Assembly (NCBI RefSeq): GCF_026723865.1
Contig: NZ_CP113529.1
Location: 3,906,001-3,970,000 of the forward strand
From: Mycobacterium sp. Aquia_216
Lineage (GTDB): Bacteria; Actinomycetota; Actinomycetes; Mycobacteriales; Mycobacteriaceae
Reading direction: 5' to 3'
Length of the DNA stretch: 64,000 nt
The notes beneath the pieces were generated by a model. That model searched no databases. It saw nothing but the letters and a program-made list of their open reading frames with translations, and had not been told where the DNA came from. Shown in pieces: positions 18,580 through 26,929 of the stretch. Each line of letters opens with the position of its first letter. Position 1 is the stretch's first letter. The position numbers were made by a program, and so were the translations under genes.

Positions 18580-18784
18580 GCCGTAACGCCACCCTTCCGG
18601 TCACCAGCCCCCGCTTCGGACTTCACATTAAGCCCTTACTCGTCCGCCGCCGCTTCCAGGTTTTCCGCGCCTCGCAGCAACAGGGGCGAGTCCGCGGCCG
18701 ACGTTCTTCGCAGCCGGTGTGGCAACCAGCTGCGCCGAACGTCTAGCTACGAATCGCTTCCCTACCACCGCTCGTGGTGACACG

Positions 18785-19141
18785 ATGCAATTCATGAGAA
18801 AGCACCTCGCCGCACCATCGATGCTGCTGGCTGTCGGGTTCGGGTTCGCCAACGTCTGCGGCGTCGCGCACGCCATACCCCAGATGCCCCAGGTCCGATA
18901 CGAGGTCAATGGGCCCGCGGTGGCCCAGTTCATCTACTACCAGACCGACACCGGGCAGCTGCACCAGGTGAATGCGCCGCTGCCCTGGTCGACGGAGTTC
19001 ACCGCGTTTGGCGGGCAAGTCTTCACGATCAGCGCCCAGGGACCGGGCCCCATCTCCTGCAAGATTGTTGTCGACGGCAACGTGGTCAGCGCCGCGACGG
19101 CAACGACGGGCGTGCCCGCCAGAACGGTTTGTGCGCACTAG
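18785..19141 (+). CDS. Secreted MmpS-like protein
   Basis: This is a protein of about 118 residues. The N-terminus is a signal peptide (QFMRKHLAAPSML, hydrophobic core, cut near VAHA, residue about 29). The mature part follows the C-terminal domain of MmpS proteins: VRYEVNGPAVAQFIYY, NAPLPWSTEF, AQGPGPISCKIVVDG and a final conserved cysteine. MmpS proteins normally have a membrane anchor and partner an MmpL transporter. Here the anchor is replaced by a cleavable signal and there is no mmpL gene nearby. Starts at 18785 or 18794 are both possible. CYP124 follows after 35 nt, so the two may form an operon. Confidence 0.68.
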   Translation: MQFMRKHLAAPSMLLAVGFGFANVCGVAHAIPQMPQVRYEVNGPAVAQFIYYQTDTGQLHQVNAPLPWSTEFTAFGGQVFTISAQGPGPISCKIVVDGNVVSAATATTGVPARTVCAH

Positions 19142-19176
19142 AGCGGTCTGTTTCTTCAACGGCGAAGGAGGACTAC

Positions 19177-20475
19177 GTGAGCCTCGAGACAGGTATCGAG
19201 ACCCGACCGAATGGGACACCACCGCCCGAGATCCCGCTTGCCGACATCCATCTCGAGTCGCTCGATTTCTGGGTGCGCAACGACGACGTGCGAGACGCCG
19301 TTTTCGCCACGTTGCGCCGCGATGCGCCGATCTCGTTCTGGCCCCCGATCGAGTTCGAGGGCTTTGAGACCGGCAACGGCTACTGGGCGCTGACCAAGCT
19401 CGACGACATCCACTTCGCCAGCCGCCATCCCGACATCTTCAGCTCCGCCGGCGGCATCACGGTCAACGACCAGACACCGGAGTTGGCCGAGTACTTCGGC
19501 TCGATGATCGTGCTCGACGACCCGCGACACCAGCGGCTGCGCTCGATAGTCAGCAGGGCCTTCACCCCGAAAGTGGTTGCCCGCATTGAGGCTTCGGTGC
19601 GTGAGCGGGCCCATCGGCTGGTCACCTCGTTGACCGCCAACCATCCCGACGGCGAAGCCGACCTCGTCACCGAGCTCGCCGGGCCGCTGCCGCTGCAGGT
19701 GATCTGCGACATGATGGGCATTCCGGAGGAGGACCATCAGCGAGTCTTCCACTGGACCAACGTGATTCTCGGGTTCGGCGACCCCGATCTGACGCTGGAT
19801 TTCGAAGAGTTCATGCAGGTTTCGATGGACATCGGCGCCTACGCCACCGCGCTCGCCGAAGACCGTCGGTCCAACCACCACGACGATCTGACCACGAGCC
19901 TGGTGGAAGCAGAGGTCGACGGCGATCGGCTTAGCTCGCAGGAGATCGCGTCGTTCTTCATCCTGCTGGTGGTGGCCGGCAACGAAACCACGCGCAATGC
20001 GATCAGCCACGGCGTGCTGGCCTTGTCCCGCTTTCCCGAGCAACGGGAAAAGTGGTGGTCCAACTTCGACGAGCTGACACCCACCGCGGTCGAAGAGATC
20101 GTGCGGTGGGCTTCGCCGGTGATCTACATGCGCCGCACCCTGACTCGGGATTTCGAGCTGAGCGGCGTCAACATGGCGGCCGGCGACAAGGTTGCGCTGT
20201 TCTACAACTCGGCCAACCGCGATGAATCACGGTTCGACAATCCGTGGGCTTTCGACGTCGCGCGCAACCCCAACCCGCATCTGGGCTTCGGCGGCGGGGG
20301 CGCGCATTTCTGTCTGGGCGCCAACCTGGCTCGTCGCGAGATCCGAGTCGTCTTCGACGAATTGCGCCGCGAGATCCCGGATATCACGGTGACCGCCAAA
20401 CCTTCGCGGTTACTTTCGCAATTCATTCACGGCATCAAGACGTTGCCGGTGGTCTGGACTGCCCCGCGGGGTTGA
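19177..20475 (+). CDS. cyp124: Cytochrome P450 CYP124
   Basis: This 432-residue P450 closely matches remembered M. tuberculosis CYP124 (Rv2266), a terminal (omega) hydroxylase of methyl-branched fatty acids and sterol side chains. The I-helix oxygen-activation motif AGNETTRNA, K-helix ExxR (in EEIVRWASPV) and heme-cysteine loop FGGGGAHFCLGANLARRE are all intact. The GTG at 19177 is supported by AAGGAGG 7 nt upstream. The preceding reading frame from 19129 is not needed. Redox partners are not encoded nearby. In M. tuberculosis Rv2265 precedes cyp124; here an MmpS-like secreted protein does. Confidence 0.93.
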   Translation: MSLETGIETRPNGTPPPEIPLADIHLESLDFWVRNDDVRDAVFATLRRDAPISFWPPIEFEGFETGNGYWALTKLDDIHFASRHPDIFSSAGGITVNDQTPELAEYFGSMIVLDDPRHQRLRSIVSRAFTPKVVARIEASVRERAHRLVTSLTANHPDGEADLVTELAGPLPLQVICDMMGIPEEDHQRVFHWTNVILGFGDPDLTLDFEEFMQVSMDIGAYATALAEDRRSNHHDDLTTSLVEAEVDGDRLSSQEIASFFILLVVAGNETTRNAISHGVLALSRFPEQREKWWSNFDELTPTAVEEIVRWASPVIYMRRTLTRDFELSGVNMAAGDKVALFYNSANRDESRFDNPWAFDVARNPNPHLGFGGGGAHFCLGANLARREIRVVFDELRREIPDITVTAKPSRLLSQFIHGIKTLPVVWTAPRG

Positions 20476-20480
20476 CCGCT

Positions 20481-20498
20481 GATAGCGCATCCGCTATC
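20481..20498. promoter_or_regulatory. 18-bp palindromic operator, upstream copy
   Basis: GATAGCGCATCCGCTATC has seven-base arms GATAGCG/CGCTATC. It begins 5 bp after the cyp124 stop and matches the second copy at 20563-20580 in 17 of 18 positions. Two such near-identical symmetric sites strongly suggest a dimeric repressor or activator. Confidence 0.72.
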
Positions 20499-20562
20499 AA
20501 GTTCGGCGAAGACCTGTATCTTCGCCGGCCTGTTTTGGAAGGCATACCGCACTTTCACACTC

Positions 20563-20580
20563 GATAGCGCATGCGCTATC
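20563..20580. promoter_or_regulatory. 18-bp perfect palindromic operator, downstream copy
   Basis: GATAGCGCATGCGCTATC is a perfect palindrome. Its centre is 82 bp from that of the first copy, close to eight helical turns, which would allow looping. It lies 27 bp upstream of the -10 box of the next gene, so it overlaps or abuts the -35 region. Confidence 0.75.
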
Positions 20581-20607
20581 CGATTCCACGAAGGCCACGG
20601 CCCGGCT

Positions 20608-20613
20608 TAGTCT
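20608..20613 (+). promoter_or_regulatory. Leaderless -10 box of the SnoaL-fold gene
   Basis: TAGTCT is followed by 6 nt and then the ATG at 20620. There is no Shine-Dalgarno sequence. An identical box with the same spacing precedes the MalY-type gene at 62190. Confidence 0.55.
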
Positions 20614-20619
20614 GGCGCA

Positions 20620-21186
20620 ATGACAGCCCCCGCGTTTCCCGCTCCCGAGGTGTTGGCCGCACGCCAGAAACTCGTGCTCGACCACTTCCACGACGAAGTC
20701 CGCCAGAATTGGGACGATGTGCTGGCGACGTTCCCGCACCCCCACTACGAGCTGATCCCGCAGATGGTCATCCACGACGGAAACCAAGAGGTGCGCGGCT
20801 ACTACAACTACACGCGCACCGCATTTCCCGATCAGGACCACGAGATCATCGCGCTGCGGCACAGCGCCGACGCGGTGATCGTCGAGTTCTGGTTGATGGG
20901 CACCCATCGGGGCTTCCTCGGCAAGGTTCCACCGACCGGCAGCCGGTTCCGGGTCCGTATGAACGCCTACTTTGTCTTCGACGACACCGAAACGCTTGTC
21001 TGCGAACGCATTTACTTCGACACGCTGACCATGATCAAGCAGCTTCTCGGCGGGCTGGACATGAAGAAGCCGTCGAACTGGCTGCTGGCCGCCCGCGCTG
21101 TGCGCGGTCTGCTGTCGATGTCGTCGGAGCAGCCGGACCCGGCCCTCACCAACACCGTTCCGCCGGCCTTCACCGAAGCGATCTAG
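20620..21186 (+). CDS. SnoaL-like polyketide-cyclase-fold protein
   Basis: This 188-residue protein has the alpha+beta NTF2/SnoaL cone fold: an N-terminal helix with VLDHFHDEVRQNWDDVLATF, then strands with YELIPQMVIHDG and GYYNYTRTAFPDQDHEI, typical of SnoaL-like ester cyclases and hydrolases. No specific substrate can be named. It appears to be a single-gene unit whose promoter carries two GATAGCG...CGCTATC palindromes, so its expression is probably tightly and specifically controlled. Confidence 0.72.
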   Translation: MTAPAFPAPEVLAARQKLVLDHFHDEVRQNWDDVLATFPHPHYELIPQMVIHDGNQEVRGYYNYTRTAFPDQDHEIIALRHSADAVIVEFWLMGTHRGFLGKVPPTGSRFRVRMNAYFVFDDTETLVCERIYFDTLTMIKQLLGGLDMKKPSNWLLAARAVRGLLSMSSEQPDPALTNTVPPAFTEAI

Positions 21187-21319
21187 GAGGCGGCCCGTGC
21201 GGACGCGAAGCCGTTATCCGGGCCTGACCGCCGTCGCGGTGTCACCGTTCCCGGTTGCGCCACAACGCATTTGGCCGCCAACGGTCAACCGCTGACCGGT
21301 TCCGTGCATCGCTGACGCT

Positions 21320-22042
21320 TTAAGACGGCCACCGGGCGCCCAGCTGATCGGCGAGGTCGAGGAAGTCCGACGCGTTGATGTCGAACTCGTCGGAATACTC
21401 GACATCGGGATCTCCGTCGGGCCCGAACTCCAGCGGGCGGGCGACGAACGCCGTTTGAAAGCCGAGTTCACCCGCCGCGCGAATGTCGTACTTGTGGCTC
21501 GCCACCATCATGATGTCGGCCGGATCCAGGCCGAGGTAGGTCGCCGCCATGCGATAGATCGCGGGATCGGGCTTGAACACCCCGGCCATCTCCGCGGCGA
21601 AGATCGCGTCCCAGGGCAACCGCGCTCGCTTGGAGATGTTGATGACCGCGGACACGTCGGCGTTCGACAGCGTGGCCAGCACGAAATCGCATTTCAGCCA
21701 GGACAGCCCGGGCGCCACATCCGGCCACGGCTCGAGGCGCTGCCAGGCCAGCGTGAGTTCTTCGCGCTCGTCCTCCGAAAAGTCGGTGATGCCGGACTCG
21801 TCCAGCACCGTCTCCAGCGCGTCGCGATACACCGAATGCACCGGCACCCATCCGTCATGTCGACTGCGGGCGGCCTCGAGCGCATCGAAGTAGCCAGCGC
21901 GCCAACGCCGGACCAGGTCGGGCCAAGCGGCGTCCGGGTGACGGCCGGCGCTGACCCGCTGCGCCTCGCCGCAGACGGTCGAAAAGAAATCCGTCGCGGT
22001 GCCTTGCACGTCGAACAACAACGCCTTAACCACAAGCTTCAT
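21320..22042 (-). CDS. Haloacid dehalogenase, type II
   Basis: This 240-residue HAD hydrolase begins with ALLFDVQGTATDF, where the nucleophile Asp of DxxGT is present. Motif II is seen in VLATLSNADVSAV, the motif III lysine in GVFKPDPAIYRMA, and the motif IV acidic region in IMMVASHKYDIRAAGELG. The spacing is that of L-2-haloacid dehalogenases, which hydrolyse 2-haloalkanoates to hydroxy acids. Many such genes act on other small acids. The ATG at 22042 is chosen; the longer frame overlaps divergent genes. It is convergent with the SnoaL-fold gene. Confidence 0.82.
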   Translation of the reverse strand: MKLVVKALLFDVQGTATDFFSTVCGEAQRVSAGRHPDAAWPDLVRRWRAGYFDALEAARSRHDGWVPVHSVYRDALETVLDESGITDFSEDEREELTLAWQRLEPWPDVAPGLSWLKCDFVLATLSNADVSAVINISKRARLPWDAIFAAEMAGVFKPDPAIYRMAATYLGLDPADIMMVASHKYDIRAAGELGFQTAFVARPLEFGPDGDPDVEYSDEFDINASDFLDLADQLGARWPS

Positions 22043-22141
22043 GATGCCGTCAGGTTCTGGGCCACGGCATGCCGGTGCCACTCGTGAGTTAAAATCAGAT
22101 GTATCTAAATACTTTTTTCTATATGTCTTGTGAGGTACGCA

Positions 22142-22534
22142 GTGCGCGACAACACCATCGCACCGACCAACGAGCGTCATGCCGACAGCACCGAAGAGTG
22201 CGAACCCGACTACCGGTTCACGATGGCCAACGAGCGGACCTTCCTGTCCTGGCAGCGCACTGCGCTGGGGCTGCTCGCGGCGGCAGTCGCCCTGGTCCAG
22301 CTGGTTCCCGAGTTGACGATTCCCGGCGCCCGGCGGCTGATCGGTCTCGGTCTCGTGGTGCTGGCGATCCTCACCAGCGGGATGGGGCTGCTGCGCTGGC
22401 AACAGGCCGATCACGCCATGCGACGCGGCGAGCCGCTGCCCCGTCACCCCTCGCCGGCCTATCTTGCGGTCGGACTCAGCCTGGTCGGGCTCATCGCGCT
22501 CGGGTTGGTCATCCTCAAGGCGGTCTCGGGTTGA
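22142..22534 (+). CDS. DUF202 membrane protein (Rv2272-like)
   Basis: This is a protein of about 130 residues with a cytoplasmic N-terminus and three membrane segments. The DUF202 signature [22 protein letters not shown] lies at the start of the first helix. Function is unknown; YidH-type proteins belong here. The GTG at 22142 is preferred because GAGG lies 6 nt upstream, though GTG 22130 is also in frame. The stop overlaps the start of a second DUF202 gene, an arrangement also seen for Rv2272-Rv2273. Confidence 0.78.
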   Translation: MRDNTIAPTNERHADSTEECEPDYRFTMANERTFLSWQRTALGLLAAAVALVQLVPELTIPGARRLIGLGLVVLAILTSGMGLLRWQQADHAMRRGEPLPRHPSPAYLAVGLSLVGLIALGLVILKAVSG

Positions 22535-22875
22535 CCCAAGCAGGGGCCCGCAATACGTCCAGGACCAGGTCGGCGAACTCGTTGACGGCCGAACGCACGA
22601 CGCTGGCCTGGAGCCGGACGTCATTCGCGTTCCTGGGCAACGGCGTGTTGCTGGCCATCAAGGAAATGCACGGCGCACGGGGCTTGGCGCCGCTGATTCC
22701 GGCGGGCCTGGCTCTCGCTGCGGCGTTGTGTACCTGTGTCATCGCATTCAGGCGGCAAGCATCACTGCAGCAGCGGCCACTGCCGGCGCAAATCAGTCCA
22801 CGTCGCCCCGTGTACCTCGTCGGGATGGCCACGTTATTGCTCATCGTCATGGCCACGGCCGCGCAGCTGACGTAG
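22531..22875 (+). CDS. Second DUF202 membrane protein (Rv2273-like)
   Basis: This is a DUF202 protein of about 114 residues with the signature [24 protein letters not shown] and three membrane segments. The proposed start is TTG at 22531, overlapping the previous stop as TTGA. There is no ATG or GTG before the signature, so coupling to the upstream gene is likely. The pair may form a hetero-oligomer, which is inference from their fusion-like arrangement. Confidence 0.72.
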   Translation: MTQAGARNTSRTRSANSLTAERTTLAWSRTSFAFLGNGVLLAIKEMHGARGLAPLIPAGLALAAALCTCVIAFRRQASLQQRPLPAQISPRRPVYLVGMATLLLIVMATAAQLT

Positions 22876-22960
22876 GCGGGTTGCCGCCCTTTGCGTTTTG
22901 CGTTGATATGCCAACCTGCTGCTTGGCAGAGTTTGTCGCCGCATTGCTGCGGATGCGCCT

Positions 22961-23010
22961 CGCGGAATGGGTCCTTACAATCGGCGTGCCGCTTGTAAGG
23001 ACCCATCGCG
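22961..23010. promoter_or_regulatory. Long near-perfect hairpin upstream of acyltransferase
   Basis: A 14-bp perfect stem (22967-22980 with 22993-23006) is extended inward by CGGC/GCCG after one mismatch. It is extended outward by CGCG/CGCG (22961-22964 with 23007-23010) after a 2-nt bulge. The apical loop is only 2 nt. It ends 18 nt before the acyltransferase start and 7 nt before its Shine-Dalgarno sequence. It could be a terminator for the DUF202 pair, an operator, or an RNA element. Confidence 0.65.
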
Positions 23011-23028
23011 ATGCCTCGGGAGGTTTGA

Positions 23029-23838
23029 GTGACCGTTTCGGGTTTGCCGGAGACGCCGCTCGGCGTTCGTATTCGCAGGGGCGGAAACCTTGTCGCGGGC
23101 TTCGGTTTGGCCCTCCCGGTGGGAGTGGGTGCGCTGGGGGTTGGCCTGCTGACCCGCAGCCGTCGCCGCGGGCTGAACTTCTTCAGATCCACCTGGCCCA
23201 AGTTGCTGCTGGCGGCCAACGGCATCCGATTCGACGTCATCGGCGCCGAGAACTTGACGGCGCAACGCCCGGCGGTGTTCCTCTACAACCACCGCAACGG
23301 GGTCGATCCCTTCATAGCGGCCGCATTGCTGCGGGACGACTGGATCAAGATCGCCAAGAAGGAACTGGCGAGCGACCCGATCATCGGCACGCTGCTCAGA
23401 TTCAATGACGGCGTGTTCCTCGACCGAGACGACCCGGTCGCGGCGGTGGAAACCCTGCGCCAAGTCGAAGAACGCGCGAAGGACGGCCTGTCCATCCTGA
23501 TCGCCCCGGAAGGCACTTCGCGAGACACCGACGGGGTCGGCCCGTTCAAGAAAGGGGCATTCCGGATCGCGATGGCCGCGGGCATTCCGATCGTGCCGAT
23601 CGTGATCCGCAACGCGGAGATCATCGCCTCCCGCGACTCGTCGCTCAAGATCACGCCGGGCACGGTCGACGTCGCCGTGCTGCCGCCGATCCCGGTCGAC
23701 GACTGGACACTGGAGACGTTGCCGGATCGCATTGCCGAGGTGCGTCAGCTCTATCTGGACGCGCTCGCCAATTGGCCTCCTGCCGCCGCGGATCAGGCGA
23801 AAGAGGCTGTTCCAGAACACAATTCCACGGTCGGCTAG
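23029..23838 (+). CDS. 1-acylglycerol-3-phosphate acyltransferase-like protein
   Basis: This 269-residue PlsC-family acyltransferase has an N-terminal hydrophobic segment (about 19-40) that would anchor it in the inner membrane. The catalytic NHxxxxD block is NHRNGVDPF (about 84-92) and the phosphate-binding block is APEGTSRD (about 160-167). It should transfer an acyl chain from acyl-CoA to lysophosphatidate or a related lipid; the acceptor is not certain. The GTG start at 23029 has GGGAGG 5 nt upstream. Its stop overlaps the convergent amidase stop at a shared CTAG. Confidence 0.85.
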   Translation: MTVSGLPETPLGVRIRRGGNLVAGFGLALPVGVGALGVGLLTRSRRRGLNFFRSTWPKLLLAANGIRFDVIGAENLTAQRPAVFLYNHRNGVDPFIAAALLRDDWIKIAKKELASDPIIGTLLRFNDGVFLDRDDPVAAVETLRQVEERAKDGLSILIAPEGTSRDTDGVGPFKKGAFRIAMAAGIPIVPIVIRNAEIIASRDSSLKITPGTVDVAVLPPIPVDDWTLETLPDRIAEVRQLYLDALANWPPAAADQAKEAVPEHNSTVG

Positions 23839-24620
23839 CCGGATTTGGCGTTTAAAAACGCGACGATCCCCTGCGTGACGGCCGAGGCATACTTCGCCCG
23901 GCCGTCCGGGCTTTCCATCCGCGCGGCTTCGTCCGCGTTCTTCATGTTGCCGAGTTCGACGAGCACCGCCGGGTACTGCGCCAGATTCAGGCCGGCGAGG
24001 TCGTCGCGTCCGTAGAGGCCGTCCGTCCCGAGGTAGGTGGACGGGTGAAATCCCGCCTGGACCAAGGCATCGCGCATGGTGCGGGCCAGTTGAACGGCTG
24101 GGCCGGCCTGGACGTCGTTGAGCGGCGGGCTGGAATAGTTGACGTGGAATCCGCTGCCGGACGGCGGCCCACCGTCGGCGTGAATGCTGACGATCGCGTC
24201 GGGGTGCGCCGCATTGGCCTGTGCGGCGCGCTCGTCGATGCAGGGTCCGACTGAGTTGTCGTCGGCGCGAGACAGCGCGGTGTTCACGCCCATTTGTCGC
24301 AGCGAATCGTTGACGAGGCCGACGACCGCCCAATTGAAGGCATGTTCCGGATAGCCGTCATTAGTGGCGGTTCCCGATGTTTGGCACGGTTTGGTGCCAC
24401 CCCGGCCATTCGGAACTTGCCGATTTATCGAGGCATCATTCACCGCATTGTGGCCCGCGTCGAGGAACACGGATGTCCCGGCGAGGCCGGCCACCGCACG
24501 TGGGACATCAAACGTTGTCAGACCGAGAACCATCGGCACGATACCGGCGAGTTTCAAGACTTCGCGTCTGGAAACAGATTTCAGCCGGCCGAACCAAAGT
24601 GGCGCGGGCGGATCGCTCAC
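23835..24620 (-). CDS. N-acetylmuramoyl-L-alanine amidase (Amidase_3)
   Basis: This 261-residue zinc amidase cleaves the lactyl-amide bond between N-acetylmuramic acid and the stem peptide. Zinc ligands fit H in FLDAGHN, E in DGYPEHAFN and H in IVSIHADGG; the catalytic Glu is in VLVELGNMKN. The N-terminus carries twin arginines and a hydrophobic core (SRREVLKLAGIVPMVLG), which suggests Tat or lipid-free export. It resembles the Rv3717 type, which lacks a separate wall-binding domain. A longer cytoplasmic N-terminus than Rv3717 is present, so the start may be internal. Confidence 0.85.
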   Translation of the reverse strand: MSDPPAPLWFGRLKSVSRREVLKLAGIVPMVLGLTTFDVPRAVAGLAGTSVFLDAGHNAVNDASINRQVPNGRGGTKPCQTSGTATNDGYPEHAFNWAVVGLVNDSLRQMGVNTALSRADDNSVGPCIDERAAQANAAHPDAIVSIHADGGPPSGSGFHVNYSSPPLNDVQAGPAVQLARTMRDALVQAGFHPSTYLGTDGLYGRDDLAGLNLAQYPAVLVELGNMKNADEAARMESPDGRAKYASAVTQGIVAFLNAKSG

Positions 24621-24848
24621 CGCGCGATGGTAACAATCCCCCTGCTATCCTCGGGATCAAGCCGATTGATTTGTATGGCACGACATCGGGACCGGCCCGC
24701 AGTCCTTCGGTATTGACCCCGGGGAATCAGGCCACATAAGACCACCATCAATGATCTGCGTGTCGACTTTGTGGTCTATGGCAATGGTGATGAACTGGTA
24801 TGGAAACTCACAGGTTTGGGATGGGTTCTGATGGGAATTTATTTCGGC

Positions 24849-25601
24849 ATGAACGCCGGTCACATCAATCGTTTCGTTGGGCCTACGGCCGCAGCAGTCT
24901 TGGGCCTTGGCACCACTTTCCTTGTCTCTCCTGCTCCGTCGGCGTCGGCCGAACCGTGTCCCGACGCCCAGGTGGTGTTCGCCCGGGGTACCGGTGAGGC
25001 TCCCGGGGTCGGGCCGACCGGACAGGCCTTCATCGACAACCTGCGCGGGCGCGAGGGTGGCAAGTCCGTCGACGTCTACGCGGTCAACTACCCCGCCAGC
25101 GACGAGTGGTCCACCGGCCTCGACGGCATCAGGGACGCCGGAGCCCATGTCGTATCGATGGCCGGCAGCTGCCCCAAAACCAAGATGGTGCTCGGCGGCT
25201 TCTCCCAGGGCGCGGCCGTGATGGGCTTCGTCACCTCGGCCGCAGTCCCCGACGGCGTGGATCCCGCGACCGTGCCCAAACCACTGGCACCCGAGATCGC
25301 CGACCACGTCGCCGCGGTGGTGCTCTTCGGCATGCCCAACGTGCGGGCAATGAACTTCCTGGGCCAGCCCCCGGTCGTCATCGGACCGACCTACGTGGCC
25401 AAGACCATCAAGGTCTGCGCCACCGACGACCCGGTCTGCTCGGACGGCATGAACTTCGCCGCCCACAACACCTACGCCGACGACGGCGCCTGGATCGACA
25501 AAGGCGCCTCCTTTGCCGCCAGCCACCTCGATGGAGGCCCAGGCCCCGCCGGACCGGCCACAGTGGTGAACGCGCCCACCGGCGGCAGCTTCGGCAACTG
25601 A
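24849..25601 (+). CDS. Cutinase-family serine esterase
   Basis: This secreted cutinase-like protein (Culp) has a signal peptide up to SASA (about residue 35) and then EPCPDAQVVFARGTGE, the conserved cutinase opening. The nucleophile is in GGFSQGAAV (GxSxG), the catalytic Asp in ATDDPVCSDG and the His in the following AAHNTY region. Four cysteines match the two conserved disulphides. Mycobacterial Culps hydrolyse lipid esters and are often found in the culture filtrate or wall. ATG 24849 or 24831 are both possible starts; the latter has a better Shine-Dalgarno sequence. Confidence 0.87.
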   Translation: MNAGHINRFVGPTAAAVLGLGTTFLVSPAPSASAEPCPDAQVVFARGTGEAPGVGPTGQAFIDNLRGREGGKSVDVYAVNYPASDEWSTGLDGIRDAGAHVVSMAGSCPKTKMVLGGFSQGAAVMGFVTSAAVPDGVDPATVPKPLAPEIADHVAAVVLFGMPNVRAMNFLGQPPVVIGPTYVAKTIKVCATDDPVCSDGMNFAAHNTYADDGAWIDKGASFAASHLDGGPGPAGPATVVNAPTGGSFGN

Positions 25602-25831
25602 TCGCGGGTCGCTGTTCGACGCGCGGTCACGAGGAAGCGTTCGCCTAGGGTCCCCCGTTGCAGCGGGACAAACGCGACGTGGACCTCGCCGCGGGCCACG
25701 TGGTGTTGACTACGACGTGAGCCGAGAGTTGGCCGGGGCATTGGTAACTGGAGCCAAAGCCTCACCGATCGTGATGGTGTGACTACTTCGGTGCGGCCGG
25801 CGCTGGCAGAGCCGTCCGATCTCGGAATTAT

Positions 25832-26383
25832 CTACGGCGTCGGGTTGGGGATCGTTGGCAGCCGTGCGGTTTCGTCGAGGTCGACGTCGAGCGCGTTGAG
25901 CATCAGCGCCAGGCCGGCGTAGCGACCGATCACCATCAGTACTTCGACGGTGGCCTCCGGCCCCAGCGCGTCGCGCACCTGAGCAAAGAGCGGTGCCCCG
26001 ACGTTGCGGGTGGTGACCAGCTCGGTCGTCAGGCGCAGGACGGCGACTTCGGTCAAGTCGAAATCTATGGTCTGCCAATCGGACTCGGTGGTCACGGCGG
26101 TGATCTCGTCGACGCTGACTCCGGCCGTGCGGGCGACGTCGCGGTGCTGACCGAGTTCGTAGGCGCTGTCCATCAGGTAGGCGGTGCGCAGGGTAACCAG
26201 TTCGCGCAGCCGCCGCGACAGCACCGGACTGGTCAGGGCGTCGCGGCCGGCCAGCATCCAGCCGGTGTAGACGTTCTCGGCGTTGGCCAGTGTGCGGTAG
26301 ACGTTGAGATTGCCGCGCTCCTCGGTCAATTCGCGGGCCTGCTCGGTCATGTCTTCGGGACGTCGATACGGGATACGAGTCAT
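25832..26383 (-). CDS. Carboxymuconolactone decarboxylase-family protein, copy 2
   Basis: This 183-residue protein has an AhpD/CMD helical fold, with the diagnostic segment LRTAYLMDSAYELGQHRDVARTAGVS (described by its first and last residues at about 68-93). The usual CxxC redox cysteines are absent; Tyr, Glu and His of YELGQH remain, as in non-redox CMD proteins of aromatic degradation. It is last in a four-gene operon with an intradiol dioxygenase, 2 nt after its paralogue. Confidence 0.8.
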   Translation of the reverse strand: MTRIPYRRPEDMTEQARELTEERGNLNVYRTLANAENVYTGWMLAGRDALTSPVLSRRLRELVTLRTAYLMDSAYELGQHRDVARTAGVSVDEITAVTTESDWQTIDFDLTEVAVLRLTTELVTTRNVGAPLFAQVRDALGPEATVEVLMVIGRYAGLALMLNALDVDLDETARLPTIPNPTP

Positions 26384-26385
26384 CG

Positions 26386-26916
26386 TCAGGCCTTGAACCG
26401 CGTTGTGGTGTCGATGTCCAGATCGACCGCGTTGAGCACCAATGCCAGCCCGTAATAGCAGCTGACGATCATCAGCAATTCGGTCAGCGGCGCGTCACCG
26501 AAGACGGCCCGGGCGGCAGCGAACGAGTCGTCGCCAAGGTGGTGGGTGGTGCACAGCTCGAAGACGACGCCGAGGGCCGCGTGTTCGTCCGCGCTGAAGC
26601 CGGCTCCGTCGAGATCGCCGGTGGCCAGCGCGTCGAGCTGTTCATCGGTGAGCCCGGCGGCGCGGCCCATCGGCACGTGCTGGGCAAGCTCGTACGATGA
26701 GCCCTGCAGATGAGCGACCCGCAACACGATCACTTCCCGCATGCGTGCGCTGAAGGTCGGGCTGGCGAACAACTCGTCGACCATCCGGGACCAGCCGGGG
26801 AACACGTTGGGCGCGTTGGCAAGTATTCGAAAGACATTCAGGTTGCCGCGACGGGCGGCCCACTCGCGTATTGGCTCGGGCTGCTGGTCGAGGTCGGCGA
26901 GGGCGATGCGTGTCAT
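26386..26916 (-). CDS. Carboxymuconolactone decarboxylase-family protein, copy 1
   Basis: This 176-residue paralogue of the following gene has the same RRGNLNVFRILANAPNVFPGW opening and YELAQHVPMGRAAG core, again without CxxC. The duplication is old, since overall identity is moderate. Adjacent duplicated CMD proteins may work as a hetero-oligomer. It lies 13 nt downstream of the dioxygenase. An enzymatic role in the pathway (for example lactone decarboxylation) is inferred from context only. Confidence 0.8.
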   Translation of the reverse strand: MTRIALADLDQQPEPIREWAARRGNLNVFRILANAPNVFPGWSRMVDELFASPTFSARMREVIVLRVAHLQGSSYELAQHVPMGRAAGLTDEQLDALATGDLDGAGFSADEHAALGVVFELCTTHHLGDDSFAAARAVFGDAPLTELLMIVSCYYGLALVLNAVDLDIDTTTRFKA

Positions 26917-26929
26917 GGTGGCGATCCTT

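Noticed and set aside
20497..20567. Short frames between cyp124 and the SnoaL-fold gene
   Set aside because: They cover the palindromes and promoter only; no ribosome-binding site or protein-like composition.
22975..24333. 452-codon open frame on the minus strand across the acyltransferase and amidase
   Set aside because: It crosses two well-supported genes in other frames and its composition is arginine-rich and motif-free.
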